Assembly (NCBI GenBank): GCA_049316905.1
Contig: JBMOJH010000001.1
Span: 1 to 64,000 of the forward strand
DNA from: CAIPVR01 sp049316905
GTDB lineage: Bacteria > Actinomycetota > Acidimicrobiia > Acidimicrobiales > Microtrichaceae
Length of the DNA: 64,000 bases
Direction of reading: 5' to 3'
The notes beneath the pieces were generated by a model. It worked only from the letters and a program-made list of their open reading frames with translations. It made no database searches and had not been told where the DNA came from. Position 1 is the first letter of the stretch. Each line of letters starts with the position of its first letter. Positions 43,337 to 51,293 of this stretch are shown piece after piece. A program made the translations under genes and the position numbers.

Positions 43337-43960
43337 TCACTGCCGCTCCTGGCTGCGCTCCCGGCCCAGGGTGGCCAGGAGGTCCTCGTGCAGCTCGAAC
43401 CACACGGTGTGGTACGAGTCGATCACCGGGCGGGTGAGCCAGTCGGTCTCGCCGGCCCTGACCCGCCGGTGCGCCTCGGACAACCGGGCACCGTAGCCGC
43501 CCAGCCGCTCCAGCAGACCCGCCAGTTCCCCGGTCACGGGCAGCGCCGCGGCGTGCAGGTCGTCAAGGCGGGCGAGCACCTTCTCGTCGTGGCCCGCGTC
43601 CGAGTGGTCGTTCACCACCTGCTCGCCGTCGCGGTCCACCACCTGCCAGTCGGTGCAGATCGCGAGCAGCTCCGGGTTGAGCACCAGGAAGCGCCCGTAC
43701 GCAGCCGTCACCCCTGCTGTCGTGCCGGTGGCGGCCAGTTCCTCCGCGAGCAGGCCGGCGGCGTGGGCCCGGCCCTCCGCGGTGAGGCTCCAGCCGCTCA
43801 GCCGGCCCTCGCGGTGGGTGACCCACCCCGCGGTCCTGGCCTCCTCGAGCACCTCGGTGACCCGGGCCGGGGGAACGTCGAACCGGGCCGCCACCACGTC
43901 GGGTGTGGCCAGGCTGCGGAGACGCAGCGCATGCAGGACCAGGAGGGCGTCGTCCGCCAC
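43337..43960 (-). CDS. Probable winged-helix regulator (MarR/PadR-like N-terminal region), unknown C-terminal part
   Basis: A 207-residue protein. Residues 1-60 look like a winged helix-turn-helix (ALRLRSLATPDVVAARFDVP followed by RVTEVLEEARTAGWVTHREG). The remainder is helical and acidic (NDHSDAGHDEKVLARLDDLH), with no recognised ligand domain. The GTG at 43960 is preferred over the one at 43969 because TAGGGT ends seven bases before it; the longer start would lie inside the promoter hexamer. It is 22 bases upstream of dapA in the same direction, so it may control or simply precede the dapA-RNase J operon. Confidence 0.55.
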   Translation of the reverse strand: MADDALLVLHALRLRSLATPDVVAARFDVPPARVTEVLEEARTAGWVTHREGRLSGWSLTAEGRAHAAGLLAEELAATGTTAGVTAAYGRFLVLNPELLAICTDWQVVDRDGEQVVNDHSDAGHDEKVLARLDDLHAAALPVTGELAGLLERLGGYGARLSEAHRRVRAGETDWLTRPVIDSYHTVWFELHEDLLATLGRERSQERQ

Positions 43961-43967
43961 GGGCGTC

Positions 43968-43973
43968 ACCCTA
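43968..43973 (-). promoter_or_regulatory. -10 element (TAGGGT) of the regulator gene
   Basis: TAGGGT lies seven bases upstream of the GTG at 43960 and overlaps an alternative GTG at 43969. The arrangement fits leaderless translation from 43960. Confidence 0.4.
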
Positions 43974-44016
43974 CCGGAGGGGGTCCGGGCCGGATCCCGC
44001 CCCGGAGCCCGCTCCG

Positions 44017-45144
44017 TCAGGCGGTGCGCTGGTCGGCGTCGGTGAGGGCGAAGGTCTCGAATTCCTCGGAGGTGTCCACCCAGTCCTCGAACTGGATCAC
44101 GCCGATCTCCTCGAAGCGGTGCCGCAGCCACTTGTCGTTGCGGTCGAGCAGGCCCAGCTTCTTGCAGTTCGGGACGATCTTCGAGAACAGCATCATCTGG
44201 AACATCTGCCGGGTCGGCGTGCGCATGACGAGCTCGATGGCCTCCTTGACCGGCACGTCCATCCGCTCCCAGACCTCCTGCTGGAGGAACCGGTCGCGCA
44301 TGCGCACGGCCGCCTCGAAGGCGAACTTCTGGCGCTCGAGGATCTCGGCGTCGGACAACTGCTCGTAGTACTCCTGCAGGCTCAGCACGCCGAAGGCCAC
44401 GTGGCGGGCCTCGTCGCTCATCACGTAGCGGAGCAGCTGCTTGAGCAGGGGCTCGGTGGTCATCTGGTGCATGAAGCCGAACGCCGCGAGCGCCAGGCCC
44501 TCCACCATGATCTGCATGCCCAGGTAGGTCATGTCCCACCGGGGATCCGTGACGATGTCGTCGAGGAGCATCTTCAGGTGGGCGTTCACCGGGTAGTGGC
44601 CCGACAGCTTGGTGTCGAGGTACTTGGCGAAGACCTCCACGTGGCGGGCCTCGTCCATGACCTGGGTGGACGCGTAGTACTTCGCGTCGATCCACGGGAC
44701 GGTCTCGACGATCTTCGCGGTGCAGATCAGCGCGCCCTGCTCACCGTGCATGAACTGGCTGAGCGTCCAGTTCTGGCTCTCGATGCCGAGGCGCATCCAC
44801 TGGTCCTCGTTCCACTTCTCGAACGGGGTGCCGGCCACGTCGAAATCCGCGAGACCGAGGCCGGCGGCGTTGTTCTGGTCGGCGTTGGCGATCACGATCT
44901 TCTCCTGGTCAACCTCGGTGTCCCAGGGCAGGTCGGTCTCGCCGTTCCACATGGAGACCTTGGCCTTCTCGTACAGCTTGTCGAGGGCCGGGCGGGCGCC
45001 CTTGGTGTAGTCCCAGGTGAAGATCGCCTCGGCGTTCTGGCGCACCGCGGAGATGACCTCGTCGCGGTCGGTGTTGGTGACGGCGAGGATGGCCTCGAGG
45101 TCGTCGACCTCTGCCCGGCCGATGAGTTCCTCGTTGGTGGTCAT
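44017..45144 (-). CDS. Ferritin-like diiron protein (R2-like oxygenase/oxidase)
   Basis: A 375-residue, four-helix-bundle diiron protein. A full carboxylate/His ligand set is visible: Glu135 (HGEQGAL), Glu165 and His168 (MDEARHVE), Glu215 (MVEGLAL) and Glu245 with His248 (SDEARHVA). The duplicated DEARH motif is typical of R2-like and AurF-like proteins. The start at 45144 overlaps the stop of the TetR gene (ATGA) and has a GGAG ribosome-binding site, so it is controlled together with that regulator. The reaction is unknown; oxidation of a fatty acid, amine or aromatic substrate is possible. Not the class I RNR R2, since nrdA is not here. Confidence 0.78.
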   Translation of the reverse strand: MTTNEELIGRAEVDDLEAILAVTNTDRDEVISAVRQNAEAIFTWDYTKGARPALDKLYEKAKVSMWNGETDLPWDTEVDQEKIVIANADQNNAAGLGLADFDVAGTPFEKWNEDQWMRLGIESQNWTLSQFMHGEQGALICTAKIVETVPWIDAKYYASTQVMDEARHVEVFAKYLDTKLSGHYPVNAHLKMLLDDIVTDPRWDMTYLGMQIMVEGLALAAFGFMHQMTTEPLLKQLLRYVMSDEARHVAFGVLSLQEYYEQLSDAEILERQKFAFEAAVRMRDRFLQQEVWERMDVPVKEAIELVMRTPTRQMFQMMLFSKIVPNCKKLGLLDRNDKWLRHRFEEIGVIQFEDWVDTSEEFETFALTDADQRTA

Positions 45145-45833
45145 GTTCCGGTGCTCCTGGTGGTGAGAGGGGTGGGATGGTTGTCGGACGGCCCCGGGAC
45201 GAGCCCCGGGAGCAGGTGGGTGCGCACCAGCCGGCGTACGTCGTCCTCGACGGTGAGGTCGACGGCGGGCGACGGGTGCAGGAAGTACGAGACGAGCAGG
45301 CGGGCGGCCCACACGGCGACCTCGCCGGCCCGGCCGGGCTCGGCCAGGTGCGGGGCCAGCGACGGACCCACCACCGCGGCCGCGGTGGCGAACAGTCCGT
45401 CGAGACGGTCGAACGCGAGATGCGCCTCCACGGAGGCCGGTTCGTGCTCGAGGAGGAACGCGAGCGCGGCGTCCTCCGACAGGTGGCGGCCGGCGGCGAG
45501 GAGGCCCCGCACCAGGCAGTCCTCCAGGTCCGTGGCCCGGGCCAGTTCGCCGGTGAGTTCACCGCCGAGGCGGGCCACGTCGGCCAGGACCGCGGAGCGC
45601 AGCATCTCCGGCTTGCCGCCGGGGAACAGCCGGTAGACGGTGGCCCGGGACAGGCCGGACTCGCGGGCGACGTCGTCGATCGTGGTCTTCTGCATCCCCC
45701 AGCGGGCCACGCAGGCGAGCACGGCGTCGAGCACCTTCGCCTCGTTGGACCCCGCCGGCGGCAGCGCCGGGAGCGCGACGGCGGCGGCGTCAACCGGACC
45801 GGTGCCGGTGCGTCCCCCTGCGATGACCGTCAT
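45141..45833 (-). CDS. TetR-family repressor of the diiron protein operon
   Basis: A 230-residue TetR regulator. The N-terminal helix-turn-helix is WGMQKTTIDDVARESGLSRA followed by TVYRLFPGGK, near residues 35-65, and the C-terminal ligand domain is variable. A TTG 12 bases upstream could start it, but the ATG at 45833 is eight bases after a TATTGT -10 element, so that is chosen. The gene sits first in the operon and the promoter spacer holds a small palindrome, so self-repression and control of the diiron gene are likely. The inducer is unknown. Confidence 0.85.
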   Translation of the reverse strand: MTVIAGGRTGTGPVDAAAVALPALPPAGSNEAKVLDAVLACVARWGMQKTTIDDVARESGLSRATVYRLFPGGKPEMLRSAVLADVARLGGELTGELARATDLEDCLVRGLLAAGRHLSEDAALAFLLEHEPASVEAHLAFDRLDGLFATAAAVVGPSLAPHLAEPGRAGEVAVWAARLLVSYFLHPSPAVDLTVEDDVRRLVRTHLLPGLVPGPSDNHPTPLTTRSTGT

Positions 45834-45841
45834 CGCACGGA

Positions 45842-45871
45842 ACAATAAGACCCGAATCGTCTCATCGACAA
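45842..45871 (-). promoter_or_regulatory. Promoter with built-in operator for the TetR-diiron operon
   Basis: On the minus strand TTGTCG (45866-45871), an 18-base spacer and TATTGT (45842-45847) precede the ATG by eight bases. Within the spacer lies agac-N7-gtct (45848-45862), a dyad placed where a bound TetR repressor would block RNA polymerase. Confidence 0.5.
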
Positions 45872-45958
45872 CGCGCGCCGGTGTGACGTCGGTCGCCCGG
45901 CACGGGGGACCGAGCGGGAATCTGGCGCCTCCGCGCCCCGAACGGGCGTTGCGGACCC

Positions 45959-46582
45959 CTATTTCCCGGAAGGGGGCACGACGATGCCGGCCAGGAACTG
46001 CCGGCGCACCAGGTCCCGGGTGGCCTCGGCGTCGGTGAGGTCGACCCCCGCCGGGCTGCCGAGCACCGAGAGGATCATCCGGGTGAGGTAGTCCGCGGCC
46101 TCTGCGGGATCGGTCCCCGGCCGGAGCCGCCCCGCGGCGGCCTCGTCCTCGAGGAGCGCCCGCAGGTAGTCGGCGATCACCGTGTGGACGAGCGGCTCCG
46201 CGGGCCGCAGCGCCGAGACCAGCTCGTCGAGGTCCGGGTCCATCAGGTTCGCCATGATCCGGCTCCGGCGGATCATGCGGGTGCCCATGAGGAGACCCTC
46301 GACCAGACGGTCCTCCAGCGTGGGCTGCTCCGCCACGGCTGTGGCGATACGGCTCCAGAACCGGCCGACCTCCCAGGTGGCGGTCTCCTGCACGAGCTGG
46401 GAACGGCCCTCGGGGAAGTGGCGGTAGACGGTGGTGCGCGACACGCCGGCCTCCGCGGCCACGTCCTCCAGGGAGAACCCGCGCACGCCGTCGCGCTCCA
46501 CGCAGCGCAGGGCCGCCACCATGATCCGCTCCCGCGCCCCGCCCGACGGCGCCCCGGGAACGGGCGCCGGATCGTCGCTCAT
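45959..46582 (-). CDS. TetR-family regulator coupled to SURF1
   Basis: A 207-residue TetR regulator. The HTH is GFSLEDVAAEAGVSRTTVYR followed by HFPEGRSQLV near residues 39-67, and the C-terminal domain has the ADYLTRMILSVLGSP helices. The ATG at 46582 overlaps the SURF1 stop (ATGA), so it is translated from the same message, downstream of SURF1. A regulator placed last may feed back on a cytochrome-oxidase assembly gene, but its targets could be elsewhere. The stop is TAG at 45959-45961. Confidence 0.85.
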   Translation of the reverse strand: MSDDPAPVPGAPSGGARERIMVAALRCVERDGVRGFSLEDVAAEAGVSRTTVYRHFPEGRSQLVQETATWEVGRFWSRIATAVAEQPTLEDRLVEGLLMGTRMIRRSRIMANLMDPDLDELVSALRPAEPLVHTVIADYLRALLEDEAAAGRLRPGTDPAEAADYLTRMILSVLGSPAGVDLTDAEATRDLVRRQFLAGIVVPPSGK

Positions 46583-47439
46583 GCGGGGTGACGCACGGGC
46601 CGGTCCCGCCCCGCGTCGCCGTCGGGAACCTCGTGCAGGTCCGGTGGCGGCTCCATCGGCACGAGGTCGTTGCGGCTCCGGTTGCGGGCCACCCGACGGA
46701 GGATCAGCGGGTAGCCCACCAGCCCGATCAGGGCGAAGAACCACCACTGCATCATGTAGGAGAAGTTCTGCGACGGGCTCGGCACGTCGACCGGAACCGG
46801 GCGGGGCAACGACGCGATCCCGCCGGGCTGCGGCGGCTGCTGGCCGTCGAGCTGCACCCACACCGGCGCGAGCGGCTGGCCGACCTGGCGGCCGAAGCGG
46901 GCCAGGTCCACCCGTGACAGCTCGCGCAGGGTGCCGCTCGCAGGGTCGGTCGCGCCGAACGTGCCCTTCTCCTGCGTGAGCTGCACCGTGCCGGTCACCG
47001 TCACCGGGCCGGTGGGCGGCTGCGAGCCGGGGAACGGCGCGGTGGGCGTGCGGGGATCGACCAGCGGGATCCAGCCGCGCACCACCGCCACCGCGGTGCC
47101 GTCGGCCCGCACCAGCGGCGTGAGCACCCACGAGCCGGGCGCCCCGTCGAGCGAGCGGCCGCGGACGGCCACCTCCGCGGCACCGTCGTAGGTGCCGGCG
47201 ACCTCCACGCGGGTGAAGCGGACCTTCTCGGGAACGTCCCCCGGCGGCGTGCCGGGCGGGACCACCTCGTCGAGCGCGACGGGCGCCGCGGTGGCCCGGG
47301 CCTCGAGCTGCGCGGCCTCGTCGCGGTGCAGTTCCCAGCGTGCCTTCTGCCAGAAGCCGAGGCCGATGCAGGCGATGATCAGGGTCCCGATCACCACGTG
47401 GCTCAGGATCCAGGCCGGGCGCTTCAGGAAGTCGTACAT
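46579..47439 (-). CDS. SURF1-family cytochrome c oxidase assembly protein
   Basis: A 286-residue membrane protein with TM1 near residues 9-31 (ILSHVVIGTLIIACIGLGFW) and TM2 near 225-247, bracketing an extracytoplasmic domain, the layout of SURF1. The early GFWQKARWELHRDE fits the family's GxWQxxR motif, and VRGWIPLVDP the RGW motif. SURF1 helps insert haem a into aa3-type oxidase by family knowledge. The C-terminal 35 residues after TM2 are charged and longer than usual. TAGGGT lies nine bases upstream of the ATG. The stop overlaps the following TetR gene. Confidence 0.85.
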   Translation of the reverse strand: MYDFLKRPAWILSHVVIGTLIIACIGLGFWQKARWELHRDEAAQLEARATAAPVALDEVVPPGTPPGDVPEKVRFTRVEVAGTYDGAAEVAVRGRSLDGAPGSWVLTPLVRADGTAVAVVRGWIPLVDPRTPTAPFPGSQPPTGPVTVTGTVQLTQEKGTFGATDPASGTLRELSRVDLARFGRQVGQPLAPVWVQLDGQQPPQPGGIASLPRPVPVDVPSPSQNFSYMMQWWFFALIGLVGYPLILRRVARNRSRNDLVPMEPPPDLHEVPDGDAGRDRPVRHPA

Positions 47440-47448
47440 CCTGTCCCG

Positions 47449-47454
47449 ACCCTA
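47449..47454 (-). promoter_or_regulatory. -10 element (TAGGGT) of the SURF1-TetR operon
   Basis: TAGGGT lies nine bases upstream of the ATG at 47439, without a ribosome-binding site. Confidence 0.4.
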
Positions 47455-47524
47455 GGACGGAGTCCTCCGGGTGGCGCAGTCGCGGTCCTCCCCGTGGTGC
47501 GGTCGCCGCCTCCGGTGGGGCGGT

Positions 47525-47530
47525 TAGGTT
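47525..47530 (+). promoter_or_regulatory. -10 element (TAGGTT) of the DedA-like gene
   Basis: TAGGTT lies 12 bases upstream of the ATG at 47543, so the leader would be about five bases. Confidence 0.35.
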
Positions 47531-47542
47531 GCCGCAACCCCT

Positions 47543-48232
47543 ATGACCGACACGGCCACCGCACGACCCACCCACCCGAGGTGGCTGCTCCCCCTCATCG
47601 GCGGGCTGATCGTCTGCCTGGTCATCGCGTCGAACACCGGCAACGCGGTGTGGGCCAGCTGGGTCGAGTCGCACCCGCTCGGGCTGATCGCGCTCAACTC
47701 GTCGAACAAGTACCTGGTCGCCACGTCGATCAACTCGGCGTTCTGGCCGTTCCTGATCGTGGCCGTGCTACGGCTGATGGCCCCCGACCCGCTGTTCTGG
47801 GCGATCGGGCACCTCTACGGGCCCCGCGCCCTCCACTGGGCCCGCGACGTGTTCCCGGGCAGTCGGTCGCTGCTCGAGCAGGTGGGCTCGGGCGAGGAGA
47901 ACAGCACGGTCACCCGCACGCTCCACGTGCTGCTGGTGATCATGCCCAACAACGTGGTGTGCCTGGTGGCCGGGGCGGCCCGGATCACGCTGCGGCGGAT
48001 GCTCCTGCTGAGCTTCGTGGGCACCGTCGGCCGGGTGCTGCTGATGCGCTGGATCGGCTACCTGTTCGAGGACCAGATCGAGGACGTGCTCGACGTGGTG
48101 TCCCGCTACCAGCGCTGGTTCCTGATCGGGTCGATCGCGCTGGTCGTGGGCTACGTCGTGTGGCAGGCCGTGGGCCGCCGGGGGCTCGTGGGCGGCCTCG
48201 AGGAGCTCGAGGAGGAGCTCGGCGACGACTGA
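47543..48232 (+). CDS. DedA/SNARE-associated-like membrane protein
   Basis: A 229-residue membrane protein with about five hydrophobic stretches (residues 14-32, 62-76, 125-150, 155-170 and 193-212). The central part VFPGSRSLLEQVGSG followed by GAARITLRRMLLLSFVGTVGRVLLMRW resembles the VTT/DedA domain, in which a re-entrant Pro/Gly and an Arg in GxxxR are important. It is a candidate lipid scramblase or transporter. The C terminus is short and acidic (LEELEEELGDD). Not a close match to E. coli DedA, so the family call is tentative. Confidence 0.6.
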   Translation: MTDTATARPTHPRWLLPLIGGLIVCLVIASNTGNAVWASWVESHPLGLIALNSSNKYLVATSINSAFWPFLIVAVLRLMAPDPLFWAIGHLYGPRALHWARDVFPGSRSLLEQVGSGEENSTVTRTLHVLLVIMPNNVVCLVAGAARITLRRMLLLSFVGTVGRVLLMRWIGYLFEDQIEDVLDVVSRYQRWFLIGSIALVVGYVVWQAVGRRGLVGGLEELEEELGDD

Positions 48233-48256
48233 GCCGCCGGGCTCAGCGGCCCGGGT

Positions 48257-49045
48257 TCAGAGGCCCAGGAGGGTGTCGAGGCCGACGGTCACGCCCGGAC
48301 GGTCGGCCACCTGCTTCACCGCCAACAGGACCCCGGGCATGAAGCTCGTGCGGTCGATCGAGTCGTGACGGATGCTGAGCGTCTGGCCCGTCGTTCCGAG
48401 CAGCACCTCCTGGTGCGCCACCAGACCGCGCAGGCGCACGGAGTGCACCCGGATGTCGGCGGGACCGGCGGCCCCCCGGGCACCGGGCACGACCTCCGAG
48501 GTGGTGGGATCGGGCGTCCACTCCCCCGAGGCCTCGGCCATCCGCTGCAACGTGAGCATCGCGGTGCCCGACGGCGCGTCCACCTTGTGCTCGTGGTGCA
48601 GCTCGATGATCTCGGCCGAGTCGAAGTACGGCGCCGCCATGGCGGCGAAGTGCATCATCAGCACCGCCCCGATCGCGAAGTTGGGGGCGATCACGCAGTT
48701 CGAGCGGTCGAACTGGGCGCGGAACCGCTCCACGTCGGCCTCGTCGAAGCCGGTGGTGCCCACCACGGCGTGCAGCGCGTGCTCGGCCAGGAAACCGAGG
48801 TTGTCGCAGCACGCCGAGCGGTCGGTGAAGTCCACCGCCACCTGCACCCCGGCCGCCACGAGGGCCTCCCGGTCACGCGCCACCCGGATCGGGGCGTCGA
48901 CGCCGGTGACGGTGACGAGGTCAAGGCCCGAGTAGTGCGGGTCCACCGCGGCCACGAGCTCGAGGTCGGGGTCGTCGTGGACCGCCCGGCACACCGTCGA
49001 ACCCATTCGGCCGCCCGCCCCGAACACACCCACTCGGATCGTCAT
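48257..49045 (-). CDS. dapB: 4-hydroxy-tetrahydrodipicolinate reductase DapB
   Basis: A 262-residue reductase that follows DapA in diaminopimelate and lysine synthesis. The nucleotide-binding loop is VGVFGAGGRMGSTVCRAV at the N terminus, VGTTGFDE near residue 90, the substrate-binding HHEHKVDAPSGTA near 146, and RLRGLVAHQEVLLG near 205. The HHxHK and K-x-D-A-P-S-G-T signatures are diagnostic. The ATG at 49045 has TAGGCT eight bases upstream. It lies between a crotonase and a convergent DedA-like gene, not next to dapA. Confidence 0.94.
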   Translation of the reverse strand: MTIRVGVFGAGGRMGSTVCRAVHDDPDLELVAAVDPHYSGLDLVTVTGVDAPIRVARDREALVAAGVQVAVDFTDRSACCDNLGFLAEHALHAVVGTTGFDEADVERFRAQFDRSNCVIAPNFAIGAVLMMHFAAMAAPYFDSAEIIELHHEHKVDAPSGTAMLTLQRMAEASGEWTPDPTTSEVVPGARGAAGPADIRVHSVRLRGLVAHQEVLLGTTGQTLSIRHDSIDRTSFMPGVLLAVKQVADRPGVTVGLDTLLGL

Positions 49046-49053
49046 GGCGGCCG

Positions 49054-49059
49054 AGCCTA
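49054..49059 (-). promoter_or_regulatory. -10 element (TAGGCT) for leaderless dapB transcript
   Basis: TAGGCT lies eight bases upstream of the dapB ATG (49045), in the 22-base gap after the crotonase stop. Confidence 0.45.
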
Positions 49060-49067
49060 CGTGGCCG

Positions 49068-49922
49068 TCACGGCTGCTCGAACAGGTCGCGCCGGGGATC
49101 GTCGCGGTAGACGGGGTCCCGCCCTTCGTCGAAGGCGCGGATGGCCTCGGGCAGGTTGTCGGTGAAGCCCGCCATCAGCTGGTTGCGGTCCTCGAACTCG
49201 ATCGCGGCGTCGAGGCTCGAGATCTCGAGTTCCGCCCACAGCGCCTGCTTGGTGGCCTCCAGACCGTGGTGGGAGTAACGGGCCATCGACCGCGCCATCC
49301 CGAGCGCCTCGTCGAGGAGCGCCTCGTCCGGCACCACCCGACTCACCAGGCCCACCCGCAGGGCCTCCGCGGCGTCGATCCGGCGGCCGGTGAGCATCAG
49401 GTCGTTCGCGTTGGCCGAACCGATGAGCCGCGGGAGGATCCAGCCGGCGCCCATCTCGGTGGAGGTCAGGCCGTTCACGATGCCCGTGGCGTTGAACGTG
49501 GCCGACGCCGCCGCGATCCGGAGGTCGCACCCGAGCGCGAGGCACATGCCGCCGCCGAACGCCGGGCCGTTCACCGCGGCCACCACCGGCTGCGGGATCG
49601 AACGGAGCCGCTTCGTCAACTGCGAGTAGATGCGCATCGACCGGCTGGCGATCCGGTGCACCGACAACCCGTCGATGTTCGGGATGATGCCGTAGTCCTT
49701 CAGGTCGAGGCCCGAGCAGAACGCACGTCCGGCGCCGGTGAGCACCACCACACGGGCCGCGTTGTCGTCGCCGACCGCGGCGAGCACGGCATCGAGCTCC
49801 ACGGCGAGGTCGATCGAGAGCGCGTTCAGGCGCTCCGGACGCTGGAGCCGAACGACGCGGACGGTGTCGTCGACGGCCTCGACCTCCACCATCCGGCCCG
49901 CGTCGGGTGACGTGCTCGCCAT
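49068..49922 (-). CDS. Enoyl-CoA hydratase/isomerase (crotonase) family protein
   Basis: A 284-residue crotonase-fold protein. The oxyanion-hole segments are GRAFCSGLDLKDYG near residue 68 and AVNGPAFGGGMCLALGCDLR near 117. Its catalytic region ATGIVNGLTSTEMGAGWILP has a Glu near 152 at the place of the second hydratase acid, but the first Glu is not in the usual E-x-x-G position, so an isomerase or another crotonase reaction is possible. It is not MenB, which has different active-site loops. The ATG at 49922 has a GAGGGGG ribosome-binding site. Divergent from serB. Confidence 0.8.
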   Translation of the reverse strand: MASTSPDAGRMVEVEAVDDTVRVVRLQRPERLNALSIDLAVELDAVLAAVGDDNAARVVVLTGAGRAFCSGLDLKDYGIIPNIDGLSVHRIASRSMRIYSQLTKRLRSIPQPVVAAVNGPAFGGGMCLALGCDLRIAAASATFNATGIVNGLTSTEMGAGWILPRLIGSANANDLMLTGRRIDAAEALRVGLVSRVVPDEALLDEALGMARSMARYSHHGLEATKQALWAELEISSLDAAIEFEDRNQLMAGFTDNLPEAIRAFDEGRDPVYRDDPRRDLFEQP

Positions 49923-49984
49923 CGTGGGACCCCCTCGTCGGGCCGGCCGACCGGCCGGTGGCCCGGACCGGCCCGGGCGCGCCG

Positions 49985-49991
49985 TACGGTA
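49985..49991. promoter_or_regulatory. Symmetric -10 element (TACGGTA) between crotonase and serB
   Basis: The plus strand reads TACGGT (49985-49990), seven bases before the serB ATG. The minus strand reads TACCGT (49986-49991), leading to the crotonase gene with a leader of about 60 bases. The 7-base site is nearly symmetric, so it can act as -10 in both directions. Confidence 0.45.
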
Positions 49992-49997
49992 ACCGCC

Positions 49998-51293
49998 ATG
50001 GCCCACGGCCACGACGCCACCGCACCCCACGGGGACGACACGGACGGTCTGCCACCCGCGCCCGGCCCCGAGCGCGCGGCCGCGTGGCTCCTGCGGGTCA
50101 GCGGCGAGGACCGGCCCGGCATCACCGCGGACCTCATGACGGTGCTCGACCTTGTCGGCGTGCAGGTCCAGGACCTCGAGCAGGTGCTGGTACGGGGCTT
50201 CCTCACCCTTGCCGCCGCGCTCGGTGACCCGCCCGGAGGGGCCGGGCCCCTGCGCGAGGTGATCGACCAGTTCGCCCGGGAGCACGAGCTGGTGGTGGAC
50301 CTCTCCCCCGCCCCGGCGCCGCTGTCCGACCAGCTCCACGTGGACGCGGTCACCGTGCTCGGCCACGGGTTCGAGACGCCGCTGTCACCCGAGGAACTCG
50401 GCGCGGTCGCGGGTGGGGTGGCCGCGGCCGGCGGCAACATCGATCGCATCGTGCGCCTCGCCCGCTACCCGGTGCACGCCTACGAGTTCCGGGTGACCGG
50501 CGCCGACCGCCTGGCCCTCCGCCGCCACCTCGGCGAGGCCGCTGCGTCCCACCGCCTCGACATCGCGCTGCAGCCCGCGGGCCTCGAGCGCCGGGCCAAG
50601 CGCCTCGTGGTGCTGGATGTCGACTCGACGCTGATCCAGGACGAGGTGATCGAGCTCCTCGCGGCCGAGGCCGGCTGCCTCGATGAGGTGCGGGCCGTCA
50701 CCGAGCGGGCCATGGCGGGCGACCTGGACTTCGCCGACGCGCTCCGCGAGCGCGTCCGGCGCCTCGAGGGCCTCGACCTCGACGCCCTCGACCGGGCACG
50801 GGCCCGCATGCGGCTCACCCCGGGCGCCCGGACGTTCGTCCGCACCCTGAAGCGCCTCGGCTACACGGTCGGCATCGTCTCCGGCGGCTTCACCCACTTC
50901 ACCGACGGCCTCGCCGCCGAGCTGGGACTCGACCACGCGGTCGCCAACGTCCTGGAGGTGGCCGACGGGCGGCTCACCGGACGGGTCGTGGGCGACGTGG
51001 TGGACCGGGCCCGCAAGGCCGAACTCCTGCGCACGTTCGCGACGGCCGAGGGCATCCCGCTCTCGCAGACGGTGGCCGTGGGCGACGGCGCGAACGACCT
51101 CGACATGCTCGCCACCGCGGGCCTCGGCGTGGCGTTCAACGCCAAGCCGGTGGTGCAGGAGGCCGCCGACACCACGGTGAACGTGCCGTACCTCGACGCG
51201 ATCCTCTTCGTCCTGGGCGTGACCCGCTCGGAGGTCGAGCAGGCCGACGCCTCCGTGGCGGAGGACCGCCTCAGCCCCGACCGTCGGGGCTGA
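49998..51293 (+). CDS. serB: Phosphoserine phosphatase SerB with N-terminal ACT-like region
   Basis: A 431-residue SerB, last enzyme of serine synthesis. Residues about 28-190 form two ACT-like ligand domains (VSGEDRPGITADLMTVLDLV). The HAD catalytic domain follows: motif I VVLDVDSTLIQDEVIELLAA near 210, the motif II Ser in GIVSGGFTHFT near 298, and motif IV TVAVGDGANDLDMLATAGLG near 357. Length and order match mycobacterial SerB2, whose ACT part binds serine. The ATG is seven bases after TACGGT. Its last 23 bases overlap the M16 protease gene, which is convergent. Confidence 0.94.
   Translation: MAHGHDATAPHGDDTDGLPPAPGPERAAAWLLRVSGEDRPGITADLMTVLDLVGVQVQDLEQVLVRGFLTLAAALGDPPGGAGPLREVIDQFAREHELVVDLSPAPAPLSDQLHVDAVTVLGHGFETPLSPEELGAVAGGVAAAGGNIDRIVRLARYPVHAYEFRVTGADRLALRRHLGEAAASHRLDIALQPAGLERRAKRLVVLDVDSTLIQDEVIELLAAEAGCLDEVRAVTERAMAGDLDFADALRERVRRLEGLDLDALDRARARMRLTPGARTFVRTLKRLGYTVGIVSGGFTHFTDGLAAELGLDHAVANVLEVADGRLTGRVVGDVVDRARKAELLRTFATAEGIPLSQTVAVGDGANDLDMLATAGLGVAFNAKPVVQEAADTTVNVPYLDAILFVLGVTRSEVEQADASVAEDRLSPDRRG

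Noticed and set aside
49068..49922. The crotonase as MenB, the missing naphthoate synthase
   Set aside because: It lacks the MenB active-site loops and lies 36 kb from the men genes. General crotonase is the safer call.
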